From CAZMCC01 sp964564695 (GTDB lineage: Bacteria; Planctomycetota; Phycisphaerae; Phycisphaerales; UBA1924), in contig CAZMCC010000019.1 of the NCBI GenBank assembly GCA_964564695.1, forward strand, positions 1 to 43,339: a stretch of 43,339 bases of DNA, in the 5' to 3' direction. The notes below the pieces were generated by a model. The model was not told where the DNA came from, did no database searches, and worked only from the letters and a program-made list of their open reading frames with translations. Below are positions 25,036 to 33,426 of this stretch, one piece after another. Each line of letters opens with the position of its first letter. Within the stretch, counting starts at the first letter, position 1. A program made the position numbers and the translations under genes.

Positions 25036-26034
25036 TCAATGCACCCCTTCCGCCGCCAGCCACCGCTCCGCATCCAGCGCCGCCTGGCACCCCATCCCCG
25101 CCGCGGTCACGGCCTGCCGGTACTGGCTATCCGCGACGTCACCCGCCGCGAACACGCCCGGGATGTTCGTGTAGCTGTTCCGCCCCTTGAGCACGATGTA
25201 GCCGCTCCCGTCGAGCTCGATCCCCGCGCCTTTGAGGAACTTCGTCGTCGGCGTGTGCCCGATCGCGATGAACAGCCCCTTCACCGGCATCGTCGACCGC
25301 TGCTTCGTCACCGTGTCCTCGAGCACGATCCCCTCGATGGTCTGGTCGCCCAGCACATCGACCACGCCCGAGTTCCACACCACCTTCGCGTTGTGCCGGC
25401 TCAGGAACCGCTCCTGCATGATCTTGCTCGCGCGGAACGAGTCGCGCCGGTGGATGATGTACACCGTCGACGCGAACTTCGTCAGGTACGAGGCCTCTTC
25501 CATGGCCGTGTCCCCGCCGCCGACGACCGCGAGCGGCTGGTTGCGGAACGCGGGCAACGCCCCGTCGCACACCGCACACGCCGAGACGCCGCCGCCCGAG
25601 CGGGCGAGTCGCATTTCGTTTTCGAGCCCGAGCCAGTTGGCCGTCGCCCCGCTCGCGATGATCACGGACTGGGCCTGCACGCTCTTTCCCTCGCTGGTCT
25701 TGAGGGTGAACGGCCGCTTGGAGAAGTCGACCGAGACGATGTCCTCGCCGACGACCTTGGTCCCGAACCGCTCGGCCTGCTTCTGGAAGACCTCCATCAT
25801 GGCCGGCCCCTGAATGCCGTGCTCGAACCCGGGGTAGTTCTCGACCTCGGTGGTGAGCATGAGCTGCCCGCCGGGGAGGATGGGCCCGGGATCGGCCTTG
25901 GGGACGCCGATGTAGACAACCGGATGGAGCTGGGCCCGGGCGGCGTAAATCGCGGCCGTCCAGCCGGCGGGGCCGGAGCCGATGATGACGACCTTGTGAA
26001 CGGATGAGGCGGTGGGGGAGGTGGGTGAGGACAT
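25036..26034 (-). CDS. trxB: Thioredoxin-disulfide reductase
   Basis: TrxB passes electrons from NADPH through FAD to thioredoxin. The 332-residue protein has the FAD-binding GSGPAGWTAAIYAARA (about 17-32), the active-site pair in SACAVCDGALP, the NADPH-binding GGGDTAMEEA and the C-terminal FAD motif GVFAAGDV. Length and order match the low-molecular-weight bacterial enzymes. The ATG at 26034 is the first reasonable start; the frame runs further up to 26613 but across the divergent gene. The gap to that gene is only 66 bp. Confidence 0.95.
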   Translation of the reverse strand: MSSPTSPTASSVHKVVIIGSGPAGWTAAIYAARAQLHPVVYIGVPKADPGPILPGGQLMLTTEVENYPGFEHGIQGPAMMEVFQKQAERFGTKVVGEDIVSVDFSKRPFTLKTSEGKSVQAQSVIIASGATANWLGLENEMRLARSGGGVSACAVCDGALPAFRNQPLAVVGGGDTAMEEASYLTKFASTVYIIHRRDSFRASKIMQERFLSRHNAKVVWNSGVVDVLGDQTIEGIVLEDTVTKQRSTMPVKGLFIAIGHTPTTKFLKGAGIELDGSGYIVLKGRNSYTNIPGVFAAGDVADSQYRQAVTAAGMGCQAALDAERWLAAEGVH

Positions 26035-26100
26035 GCGGGCGGAGTGTATGGGGGTGGGCACTTTCGGGGAGGTCAGTTTGGGCCTTGTACACTGTCTTTG

Positions 26101-27687
26101 ATGCAGCAGATCGACCTCATGGCATCGGTAAACGAAATCTCGGCCACGACGGATGGCGTCGCGGGCCGGGGCGAACGTCCGCCGTTCGCATTCATTGTGG
26201 GAGCGGGAGTCTCCGAGCCGCACGTCCCACTGGCTGAAGCGATCACCAAGCAATGCCGCGCAGATGCCGTCTACAGAAATACGACATTGGTGGGGCGGAC
26301 AGTTGAGCGACCGAGCGCCGCGTACAGCTATTGGCTCGAGCAGGCCCACCCCTCGCCCGAGGACCGTCGGTCGTACCTTGCCAAGCTCATCCGCAACAAG
26401 CCCATCACCGAGGCGAACTTCCAACTCGCCCGTCTGCTCTTCGATGGAAGGGTCGCTCGCATCTGCGTGACGCCGAATTTTGACGACCTCCTTCACCGGG
26501 CTTTGCGAATGTTTGGGCAGGAATTCCTGCTCTGCGATTCCCCCGGGACCGTGCACCGCGTCAATCCCGCTCGCGCCGATGTGATCCAGCTCATCCACGC
26601 CCACGGTCTGCATTGGGGCTACGACCTCGCGAACCTCTCAGAAGAGATCAAGAGCGCAGCCGAGCCCGGCAACAACCCCCACACCATGCGCGGACTCCTC
26701 GATGACGTCTTTCGCGACACGAGCCCCATCGTCATCGGCTACGCCGGCTGGGACGGCGACGTAATTGTCGCGGCCCTTCGAGACCGACTCCGCTCGGCAT
26801 ACATCGAGCGCCGGTGGTACTGGTTCTGCCATACCGAGAGTGACCTCCTCCATGTACAAAGCCTGTTCAAGGACTTGCCGGGAGCGAGGCAACTTCGGAT
26901 CATCGGCCCGACTTCAGGCGGGGACGGCCTACCCGCCGCAGTGGTCCTCGAGAATCTCGCGGCGGGTCGTCCAGTTCCTGAAGCGGTGACAAGTCCGGTG
27001 GACTGGCTTCATCGATCGCTTCAGGCCGCGAGCCCGACTGGTTCTGGGATGCTTGCGAAAGCCATTGCCAAGGCGCGAAGGGCTGCGCTCTTGCTGGAGC
27101 GAGACCTCAAGGGAACCGAAGAGTCAGTCGGTGGTCCCAGCGAGAAGGAGCTAGCTGTCGTTGATGACCTGCTGATGCGCAGGGCTCACGAGGAATGGGA
27201 CGCGGTCATTGGAGATCGAGTGCCACTCGACTTTCCAGCGATCATTGAAAGACTCCATACGCCAAACTGGGCTGAGCCCGGATTGTCCACGGTAATTCGG
27301 TCAAAGATTCGTGACCTCAGACCACTCGCCGCACTGATGGATGCGAAGAAGCTCGACCTCTCAGACACCAATGCGTACGACCTAGCACCACTGGCAAAAT
27401 TGATCTCGCTACAAGCTCTGCAGCTTGATCGCACTCGCGTGAGCAGCGTGGAAGTGCTTGCCGGCCTGACTGCGCTCAAGGACCTCAGCCTGAGTGGTAC
27501 ATTTGTGGTGGATATCTCACCTCTTCGTGCGCTCATCGCCCTGCAGACGCTCGATCTGTCGAACACCAACGTTGTAGACGTGGCACCGCTTGCTGGGCTA
27601 GCCGGGCTGCGGTCTCTGAATCTCAGTCGGACCCGGGTGAGTGACGTGTCAATGCTAACGCAACCCCGTCTTCGCATTGAGCGGTGA
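26101..27687 (+). CDS. SIR2-like domain fused to leucine-rich repeats; candidate defence protein
   Basis: A 528-residue protein with an unusual layout. Residues 29-220 read as a SIR2-like NAD-binding domain: FIVGAGVSEPHVP (31-43), VTPNFDDLLHRAL (123-135, candidate catalytic N126), QLIHAHGLHWG (163-173, candidate H168) and IVIGYAGWDGD (210-220). A helical linker follows. The last 125 residues form about five 22-residue leucine-rich repeats (LDLSDTN, LQLDRTR, LSLSGTF, LDLSNTN, LNLSRTR), of the internalin kind. There is no signal peptide or membrane helix, so it is cytoplasmic. SIR2-like domains act as NAD-degrading effectors in several anti-phage systems, and LRRs usually recognise proteins. 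GC is lower than nearby (33 of 60 at 27301-27360), suggesting transfer. TACACT at 26088 could be a -10 for a leaderless message. Confidence 0.8.
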   Translation: MQQIDLMASVNEISATTDGVAGRGERPPFAFIVGAGVSEPHVPLAEAITKQCRADAVYRNTTLVGRTVERPSAAYSYWLEQAHPSPEDRRSYLAKLIRNKPITEANFQLARLLFDGRVARICVTPNFDDLLHRALRMFGQEFLLCDSPGTVHRVNPARADVIQLIHAHGLHWGYDLANLSEEIKSAAEPGNNPHTMRGLLDDVFRDTSPIVIGYAGWDGDVIVAALRDRLRSAYIERRWYWFCHTESDLLHVQSLFKDLPGARQLRIIGPTSGGDGLPAAVVLENLAAGRPVPEAVTSPVDWLHRSLQAASPTGSGMLAKAIAKARRAALLLERDLKGTEESVGGPSEKELAVVDDLLMRRAHEEWDAVIGDRVPLDFPAIIERLHTPNWAEPGLSTVIRSKIRDLRPLAALMDAKKLDLSDTNAYDLAPLAKLISLQALQLDRTRVSSVEVLAGLTALKDLSLSGTFVVDISPLRALIALQTLDLSNTNVVDVAPLAGLAGLRSLNLSRTRVSDVSMLTQPRLRIER

Positions 27688-27709
27688 AGGCACTTTTCGC
27701 CCGGCGCCC

Positions 27710-28207
27710 TCAATACCTCCTCACCCCCCGATCCACATCAATCGCCCACACCTCAATCCCCCCCGCCAGCGACTTCACATCGCTGAACCCCGCCGCACGC
27801 AGCGCCGCCGTCACGCGCAGCGACCGTCGCCCGCTGTGGCACTGCACCACGATCGGCCGGTCGCGCCCCAGCGTCTTGCCTTCGAGCTCCCCGAGCCGCC
27901 CCCCGATCACGTCCATCGGGATCAGCACGGCCCCCTCGATCTTCGCGATCGCCCACTCGTCCGGCCGCCGGCAGTCCACCAGCAGCAGCCCGTCCTCACC
28001 CTTCAACTCTCCCGCGTCCATCGCCGCCTTCAGCTCCCGCGGCGTCACTTCCCACTCCGCCTGATACGGATACCCCACCGGCAACCCGCGCGCATCCAGC
28101 ACCGGCGTCGGCGGCGACGACTTCGGCGGGCCAGCTGAACTTGGCGTCGTGGGGGGAGTGGTGGGGTTGGGCGTCTGCCCCGACGATGACGACGGCGTCT
28201 GAGACAT
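27710..28207 (-). CDS. Rhodanese-like domain protein
   Basis: A 165-residue protein with a Ser/Thr/Pro-rich N-terminal tail of about 38 residues and one rhodanese domain. That domain is identified by LLVDCRRPDEWAIAKIEGAVLIPMD (about 75-98) and the active-site loop VQCHSGRRS, with the cysteine that carries sulfur. It ends LAGGIEVWAIDVD, the usual close. It probably transfers sulfur or binds a thiol partner; the partner is unknown. It starts 8 nt after the lipoprotein gene stops, so the two are probably one operon. Confidence 0.88.
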   Translation of the reverse strand: MSQTPSSSSGQTPNPTTPPTTPSSAGPPKSSPPTPVLDARGLPVGYPYQAEWEVTPRELKAAMDAGELKGEDGLLLVDCRRPDEWAIAKIEGAVLIPMDVIGGRLGELEGKTLGRDRPIVVQCHSGRRSLRVTAALRAAGFSDVKSLAGGIEVWAIDVDRGVRRY

Positions 28208-28215
28208 ACTTCAAC

Positions 28216-28938
28216 TCACGGCTTGGGCGCTGAAGGGGTGGGGGCAGGCTCGGGCGTCGGCGCAGGTGTGGGGGGCTGCGCCGGCTTCTCATCGTAGTTC
28301 ACCGGCTCCGGATACGGCTCTTCCTCCGACGGCGCAGGCTTCGGCCCCGGCTCCGGCACCACATCCGACGGCGGCGGCTGCGAAGGCGGAACCGCCAGCA
28401 CCCACGTCTCGTTCAGCCGCGGCGTCCGCTCGTGGAACGCGCCCGGGCTCTGCAGCGTCGACCCCGGCGGCACCAGGATCGCCCGCGGGATCCACAGCAC
28501 CATGTCGAGCCCGCAGTAGAACGGGGCCGCCAGCGCCTCGAGCGCCTGCAGCTCACCCGTCTCCTCGCCCCGAAGGTCCAGGGCCGTCGTCGCGTCCGGA
28601 TACAGCCCGCGCTCCCGCGGCAGCTCGTGCGCGAAATCCTGATGCACGGAATACGTCGGCTGGTGGCTCGTCCCGTCGATCGGCACGAGGAAGTCCTGCT
28701 GGGCCCAGTTGTCCCGGTCGATCCCGGTCAGCGACTGCTGCTGACGCGACCACGGCGAGCCGTCGTACAGCCCCGTGTCCGAATACTGCCGCGGTGCATC
28801 GGGGTTGATCGTCCGCAGCTCCACGCCCTTGGTCGGGTCCCCCGGTTCCCCGATCGACGATTCATGGTTGAGCGGCCCGGCGCAGGCGCCCAGCAGAGCG
28901 AGCGGAACTAGACCGGCCGTGAGGGTGGTTCGAGCCAT
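28216..28938 (-). CDS. Proline-rich lipoprotein, function unknown
   Basis: The ATG at 28938 gives 240 residues starting with a lipoprotein signal, MARTTLTAGLVPLALLGACA, with a lipobox cysteine at about position 19. The middle is a small domain (PFYCGLDMVLWIPRAILVPPG). The last 70 or so residues are low-complexity Pro/Glu/Ala (PTPAPTPEPAPTPSAPKP), which could span peptidoglycan or contact another protein. No family recognised. The frame continues upstream to 29436, but that part is antisense to DinB and in a repeat. Confidence 0.78.
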   Translation of the reverse strand: MARTTLTAGLVPLALLGACAGPLNHESSIGEPGDPTKGVELRTINPDAPRQYSDTGLYDGSPWSRQQQSLTGIDRDNWAQQDFLVPIDGTSHQPTYSVHQDFAHELPRERGLYPDATTALDLRGEETGELQALEALAAPFYCGLDMVLWIPRAILVPPGSTLQSPGAFHERTPRLNETWVLAVPPSQPPPSDVVPEPGPKPAPSEEEPYPEPVNYDEKPAQPPTPAPTPEPAPTPSAPKP

Positions 28939-28954
28939 GTCGAAGAGTATGGCC

Positions 28955-29065
28955 GGGTGCCCCGGGTCGGCCGCTTTGGGCAGACCCGGGGTTCGACTCC
29001 GCTCGTGCACTGACGTCGGACAACCCACGGCCGGGGTCTGGCGAAGCGCCCGACCCCGGGTACCC
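28955..29065. repeat. Family D bipartite palindromic repeat
   Basis: GGGTGCCCCGGGTCGGCCGC at the left and GCGCCCGACCCCGGGTACCC at the right are inverted. Inner arms CAGACCCGGGG and CGGGGTCTGG also pair. It lies between DinB and the lipoprotein gene. Other copies lie at 32518 and 33427. Confidence 0.8.
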
Positions 29066-29072
29066 ATGTCCC

Positions 29073-29567
29073 TCACATCACATTCCCCAGCCCCAACCCC
29101 TTCCGGATCCCCGCGATCTGCCCGCCGTGCCACCCTTCGTGCCACGCCGCCCGCGACGCCGCGTCCGCTCGCGTCGGCGCCAGCCCGTGCGACTCCGCCT
29201 GGCACGCCTTCGCGAGGTCCTCCCCCGACTGCGCCCGCACGGCCGCCAGCAGCCGCGCAAACGACGTCTCCATCGCCACCACCACCTGGTCGAACGCCGG
29301 GTACTTCCCCCGCTCGGTCGACGGCGCGCTCTTGTACCCGAACAGGGGCTGCCATTCCGTCCGGAACGCGACCGGCTTCCCGTCGATCAACGACGCGAAC
29401 CAATCGTTCACGCTCGCCAAGTGCCCGACCGTCCACATCACGTGGTTATCCGTCGGCCCCGGCTGGTGCGTCAGGCGGTCGTCGGGGAAGTCCCGGAGCA
29501 GGTCCCGGGTCACCTTGTGCACGAACTCCAGCGTGTCGACCAGCAGTGTCTTCGCATCGGCGGGCAT
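29073..29567 (-). CDS. DinB-like metal-binding four-helix protein
   Basis: A 164-residue protein of the DinB/YfiT-like family, which binds a divalent metal through three histidines and often acts as a thiol transferase. The candidate metal residues are in WTVGHLASV (about H49) and AWHEGWHGGQIAGIRK (about H142 and H146). The segment DDRLTHQPGPTDNHVMW near 29-45 is typical of the first loop. It is divergent from the isocitrate dehydrogenase gene. The substrate is unknown. Confidence 0.88.
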   Translation of the reverse strand: MPADAKTLLVDTLEFVHKVTRDLLRDFPDDRLTHQPGPTDNHVMWTVGHLASVNDWFASLIDGKPVAFRTEWQPLFGYKSAPSTERGKYPAFDQVVVAMETSFARLLAAVRAQSGEDLAKACQAESHGLAPTRADAASRAAWHEGWHGGQIAGIRKGLGLGNVM

Positions 29568-29682
29568 TTTCGGCGCTCCTTTATCGTCCTAACCCCAGTT
29601 CCAACAAGCCTTGACCTATCCTTGCCGCCCTGTCCGAAACAGGGATCTGTTCTCTCCCGCTTCCCCAAGGAATTCCCCGTCC

Positions 29683-31179
29683 ATGAGTCCGTCCTTGCGC
29701 ATCGCGCTCGCCCCCGGCGACGGCATCGGCCCCGAGATCATGGCCGCCACGATCGAGCTCTTCGCCGCCGCGGGCGTCAGCGCCCTCCTCGACTTCGTCC
29801 CCATCTCCATGGGCAAGGGCGAGTTCGACAAAGGCAACTCCCGGGGCATCTCCGAAGACGGCGTCCGACTCGTCGAAGACTGCGGCGTGCTCTTCAAGGG
29901 CCCCATGGAGACGCCCAAGGGCGGCGGCGGCAAGTCGATCAACGTCACCGCCCGCAAGCTCTGGTCAGCCTACGCCAACCTCCGAACCTTCCGCTCACTC
30001 CCCGGCGTCGACACCGTCTTCTCCAAGGCCGGTGTCAAGATCAACATGACCATCGTCCGCGAGAACATCGAGGACACCTACGGCGGCGTCGAACGCCGCC
30101 TCTCCCCCGACATGTTCGAGGGCAAACGCCTCCTCTCCGCACCCGGCAGCGAAGAAGTCTGCCGCTTCGCCTTCGAGACGGCCAAGAAGATGGGCCTCAC
30201 CAAGGTCCACTGCGGGCACAAAGCCAACATCATGAAGATGACCGACGGCATCTTCCTCGACCGCTTTCGCGCCGTCGCCCGCGACTACCCACAGATCGAG
30301 CCCGCCGACGTCATCGTCGATGCGCTCTGCATGAACCTCACCCTCAAGCCCCAGCAATACCAGATGATCGTCCTGCCCAACCTCCAGGGCGACATCGTCA
30401 GCGACCTCGCCGCCGGCCTCGTCGGCGGGCTGGGCTTCGCCCCCAGCGCCAACATCGGCAAGCACATCAGCATCTTCGAGGCCGTGCACGGCACCGCCCC
30501 CGACATCGCCGGACGCGGCATCGCCAACCCCGCCGCGCTCATCCTCTCGGGCCTCTCGATGCTCCGCCACCTGAGCCTGTTCTCGCACGCCGCGAACATC
30601 GAGAACGCGCTGCTGGCGGCCCTCGAGCAGGGCGTCCACACCGGCGACTTCGGCGGTGGGGGGGGCGCCTCCGGCAAGCCCGCGCTGAACACCAGGGACT
30701 TCGTCAAGGCCATCGCCGACCGCCTGGGCACCAAGCCCAGCGTGGGCGCCGTCGCGGTCCCCGCCGAGGCGTCCACGCGGGCCGTGCTCAATCGTCCGGA
30801 GAAGCCCCAGTCCCCGACGCTGATCCGCACGTTCGCAAACACGGTGACGCAGTTCGCCGGCGTCGACATCTACGTCGACTCCACCGAGCCCCCCGCGAAG
30901 GTCGCCCAGGAGATGCAGCGCCTCGCCGAAGGCACACCCTTCAAGCTCACCATCCTCTCCAACCGCGGCACCCAGGTCTGGCCCACCGGCAGTGTCTACA
31001 CCGAGTGCGTCGACTACTTCCGCGCCCGCTTTGAGGGCAGTGGGGGGGCGGGCGACATCAACCAAAGCCGCTGCCTAGCCCTGCTGAGCAAGATCGCCGA
31101 GAAGTTCACCGTCAGCTCCTACGAGCCCCTCCGCGTCTTCGACGGCGTGAAGGGATACTCGATGGCGCAGGGGCAGTAG
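29683..31179 (+). CDS. icd: Isocitrate dehydrogenase, long (Thermus/Rickettsia-like) form
   Basis: The enzyme converts isocitrate to 2-oxoglutarate in the citric acid cycle. In the 498-residue product, LAPGDGIGPEIM (about 9-20), VRENIEDTYGG, HKANIMKMTDGIFLD (the catalytic lysine region), LCMNLTLKPQQYQMIVLPNLQGDI and EAVHGTAPDIAG are visible. A C-terminal domain of about 150 residues (GVDIYVDSTEPP, LSNRGTQVWPTGSVYTE) is found in the long bacterial forms such as that of Thermus. NADP use is likely but not decided here. AAGGA precedes ATG 29683 by 11 nt. A run of eight G at 30658-30665 encodes a Gly5 loop before the C-terminal domain. Isopropylmalate dehydrogenase is less likely because of the extra domain. 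Confidence 0.9.
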   Translation: MSPSLRIALAPGDGIGPEIMAATIELFAAAGVSALLDFVPISMGKGEFDKGNSRGISEDGVRLVEDCGVLFKGPMETPKGGGGKSINVTARKLWSAYANLRTFRSLPGVDTVFSKAGVKINMTIVRENIEDTYGGVERRLSPDMFEGKRLLSAPGSEEVCRFAFETAKKMGLTKVHCGHKANIMKMTDGIFLDRFRAVARDYPQIEPADVIVDALCMNLTLKPQQYQMIVLPNLQGDIVSDLAAGLVGGLGFAPSANIGKHISIFEAVHGTAPDIAGRGIANPAALILSGLSMLRHLSLFSHAANIENALLAALEQGVHTGDFGGGGGASGKPALNTRDFVKAIADRLGTKPSVGAVAVPAEASTRAVLNRPEKPQSPTLIRTFANTVTQFAGVDIYVDSTEPPAKVAQEMQRLAEGTPFKLTILSNRGTQVWPTGSVYTECVDYFRARFEGSGGAGDINQSRCLALLSKIAEKFTVSSYEPLRVFDGVKGYSMAQGQ

Positions 31180-31181
31180 AG

Positions 31182-31323
31182 GTGGGTGCACCACCCGCTG
31201 CGGGCTTTGACGCGGCGCGTGGTGCCGGAAGCGGGACAGATCGAGTAATTCCCGAGGGTCACGTCGCGCGGCCATCGTTCAGCACCACGCGCCACGGCGA
31301 AGCGTCGGGGCGGGTGGTGGCAC
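31182..31323. repeat. Family G long imperfect inverted repeat
   Basis: The left arm 31182-31224 and right arm 31282-31323 are inverted copies of about 42 bp with a few mismatches (ACCACCCG ... GCGCGTGGTGC against GCACCACGCGC ... CGGGTGGT). It starts 3 nt after the icd stop and could end its transcript. Confidence 0.7.
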
Positions 31324-31326
31324 GTC

Positions 31327-31365
31327 GTGCCACCGAGTGCCGAGCTTTGGCGGCTCTCGGTGCTT
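31327..31365. repeat. Family F half-unit
   Basis: GTGCCACCGAGTGCCGAGC, TTTGG, then CGGCTCTCGGTGCTT: a single hairpin related to 13621-13652. It directly follows the family G repeat, so the gap holds two repeat families in tandem. Confidence 0.65.
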
Positions 31366-31386
31366 CTTCGCGGCGGTGATTGGTAA

Positions 31387-32499
31387 TTGCGAGCCGGCTC
31401 GATCCACTTCGCCGGCGCCTTCACCGCCGCGCGGATCCGACCGGCGGGGGCAGGGAGCGCGGCGCCACGGTGCGACGAGCGAGAGCTCGTGTTCAGCAAC
31501 GCGACCGGGGTTGCGGCCAACGAGCTGCACATCGTGTTCCGCAACGGCGTGGTGCTCGACTCGGTCGGCGCGTTCGCGGGCGGCGACGGCGACCGGGCCC
31601 GCTACGACCTCACCGGCGCAACGGTGCAGCCGGGTGAGGACGTCAAGATGACGGCGCGGAGCGCGGGAGCGGTGCACACGGGCGTGGGCATCGAGCGGTG
31701 GTGGTGGGCGAATGACGGGAAGCGCGCCGGCGGCGTGCAGCGCGATTCGGTGCAGACGCTGTTCACGACGGCCGGGGGCGGGGATGTGCTCTTCGTCATG
31801 GCTGACGACGACGGGGGCGACTCGGCCGACACCCCCAACACCCCCCACACCCAGGAAGTGCAGCTCGACGACGCCCAGGGCGGCGTATTCACGACCACGC
31901 TCGACGTCGACTGCACCGGGAGCTTCAGCGGCGGCGCGATGTCGATCAGCTTCGCGCTCGTGAAGCCGGACGTGGACGCCGTCGGCGGCGACGTGGTCTC
32001 CTCGGGCGAGGCGATCGAGGCTTCGGCGGTTGCGGCGAAGGTCGACGAGGACGCGGCCGATGAGGGCGTGATGGTGTGGGCGGGCGCGAACGGCGCCACG
32101 GAGATCAAGCTCGACTGCCTGACGCTGGTGGCGGGCGACGCGGCCGAACTCGATCCGTCCGTTCAGACGCTCGAGCCGCTGGTCTTCGAGACGTTGCGCT
32201 CGACGGCCATCCCCTCGCCGTGGATGCCGACCTGCCGTCGCAGCGAGCCGATGGTCCTCAATTTCACCGCCGGGCAGATCGGGATGACGATGACGCTGGT
32301 GATGGACGGCGTGACGACGGCCGCGTCCCCCGAGCCGGTGCTCATCGACGCGACGTACCTGCACAACCTGTTCGAAGCGATGGGGACGGGCGACCCGATG
32401 TTCGACCTGGACAACGACGGTGCGGTGGACGCCTCGGACATCAAGGCGGCGATCGGGGTCTTCGGGACCGAGATCGTGCCGCCGTCGATGGGCAACTGA
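31387..32499 (+). CDS. Protein with EF-hand-like tail, possibly 5'-truncated
   Basis: I recognise no family. The frame opens with TTG at 31387, directly after two repeats, and no signal peptide or ribosome-binding site is visible. The sequence from about residue 34 (ELVFSNATGVAANELHIVF) looks like the start of a beta-sandwich domain. Later parts are acidic and low in cysteine. The C-terminus has one calcium-loop motif, DLDNDGAVDASDIKAAI, like half a dockerin. Such proteins are usually exported in this phylum, so the missing signal peptide suggests the 5' end was lost or replaced by the repeat insertion. Translation could start at an internal GTG (for example in ELVF). It may be a decaying gene. 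Confidence 0.5.
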   Translation: MRAGSIHFAGAFTAARIRPAGAGSAAPRCDERELVFSNATGVAANELHIVFRNGVVLDSVGAFAGGDGDRARYDLTGATVQPGEDVKMTARSAGAVHTGVGIERWWWANDGKRAGGVQRDSVQTLFTTAGGGDVLFVMADDDGGDSADTPNTPHTQEVQLDDAQGGVFTTTLDVDCTGSFSGGAMSISFALVKPDVDAVGGDVVSSGEAIEASAVAAKVDEDAADEGVMVWAGANGATEIKLDCLTLVAGDAAELDPSVQTLEPLVFETLRSTAIPSPWMPTCRRSEPMVLNFTAGQIGMTMTLVMDGVTTAASPEPVLIDATYLHNLFEAMGTGDPMFDLDNDGAVDASDIKAAIGVFGTEIVPPSMGN

Positions 32500-32517
32500 G
32501 CACGCACTGCGGGCGCG

Positions 32518-32626
32518 GGAAGCCGGGATCGGGCGCTTCGCCAGATCCCGGCGTGGGTCAATGTGCGCCCGCTTGCAAGCGGAGTCCAACCCCGGGTCTG
32601 CCCAGAGCGGCCGACCCCGGCCACCC
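32518..32626. repeat. Family D bipartite palindromic repeat
   Basis: GGGATCGGGCGCTTCGCCAG and GATCCCGG near the left; CCCCGGGTCTGCCCAGAGCG and GCCGACCCCGG at the right. It fills the gap between two convergent genes, 31387-32499 and 32627-33100. Confidence 0.75.
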
Positions 32627-33100
32627 TCAGGCGGGGCGTGCCTTCGGCGCCTGATACACCCCGGGCTTGCTCCTGAACCCGATCGCCACGCGGTTCCATG
32701 CGTTGATCCCCGCGATCGCCCACGTGAGGTCCACGAGTTCCTTCTCGGTGAAGTGCTCGCGGGCGGCCGCGAAGTCGGCGTCGGGGGCGTGGGTCTCTGA
32801 CACGAGCGTGAGGGCCTCGGTCCAGGCGAACGCGGCCCGTTCGCGGTCGGTATAGAGCGAACTCTCGCGCCACGCGTCGAGCATGTAGAGGCGCTCTTCG
32901 CTCTCACCCCCCCCACCACCCGCGCGGGCGTCCTTCCAGTGCATGTCGATGCAGTAGGCGCAGCCGTTGATCTGCGACGCGAGCAGCTTCACGAGGTGCA
33001 GCAGCGCGTGGTCCAGGCTCGCCGTGATGTGCTTCTCGAGCGCGAGCATGGCCTTGAAGCCGTCGGGCGAGGCTTTGATGTAGTCAAGCCGCTGTTCCAT
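32627..33100 (-). CDS. AhpD-like carboxymuconolactone decarboxylase family protein
   Basis: A 157-residue protein of the AhpD/CMD family; members with the CxxC...H motif reduce peroxides or act as thiol peroxidase partners. The motif is INGCAYCIDMHWKDAR (about 46-61). EKELVDLTWAIAGINAWNRVAI at the C-terminus is also typical. ATG 33100 has GGAGG 8 nt upstream. A run of eight C at 32907-32914 (Gly codons on the coding strand) makes a Gly5 loop just after the CxxC motif, which standard members lack. The frame reaches 33541 upstream, but that is repeat sequence. Confidence 0.87.
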   Translation of the reverse strand: MEQRLDYIKASPDGFKAMLALEKHITASLDHALLHLVKLLASQINGCAYCIDMHWKDARAGGGGGESEERLYMLDAWRESSLYTDRERAAFAWTEALTLVSETHAPDADFAAAREHFTEKELVDLTWAIAGINAWNRVAIGFRSKPGVYQAPKARPA

Positions 33101-33172
33101 AGGTGAGGCCTCCCTCGTGATCCCCACCCCATTCAAGCGAGCATAGGAATCCTTGCAGGCAACGCGAAGGCG

Positions 33173-33353
33173 GTACGCGGAGGACGCGGAGTGGGGCGGA
33201 GTGACGCGGAGCAAGGCAAGATTGCGTTGATGAAAGCGGTGCACCCGCGGTGATCGCGGGTGCGCCGCGTTCTTCCACATCTCTCTCTTCTGCTCCGCAT
33301 CTCTCTCTTCCGCTCCGCGTTCCTCCGCACTGCTCCGCGACCTCTGCGTACCG
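33173..33353. repeat. Family I inverted element of CGCGGAG-type units
   Basis: The left part (33173-33213) has repeated ACGCGGAG/GGCGGAG units, and the right part (33277-33353) has their inverse, including two CATCTCTCTCTTC copies 20 bp apart. Between them is a hairpin, GCACCCGCG-GTGAT-CGCGGGTGC (33241-33263). It lies in the 613-bp gap between the AhpD-like gene and the small peptide gene. Confidence 0.65.
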
Positions 33354-33426
33354 GCCTTCTCGCCTTCTTCCGATGCGCCGGCGGCGGGGGTTGAAGGCCT
33401 AGCGAAGTCGAGGGACTCTCGGCGCG

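Noticed and set aside
26035..26613. A 193-residue N-terminal extension of thioredoxin reductase
   Set aside because: It is antisense to the SIR2-like domain, and the standard enzyme starts at the ATG at 26034.
9615..27687. A SIR2 plus HerA defence pair
   Set aside because: Both a HerA-like ATPase and a SIR2-like protein occur, but they are about 14 kb apart with housekeeping genes between. The known SIR2-HerA system needs adjacent genes. The ATPase looks like a stand-alone member.
33084..33278. A 64-residue minus-strand frame containing RHSAPLRVLRVPPS
   Set aside because: It is the translation of the CGCGGAG-type repeat, a known kind of spurious protein, and overlaps the start region of the AhpD-like gene.
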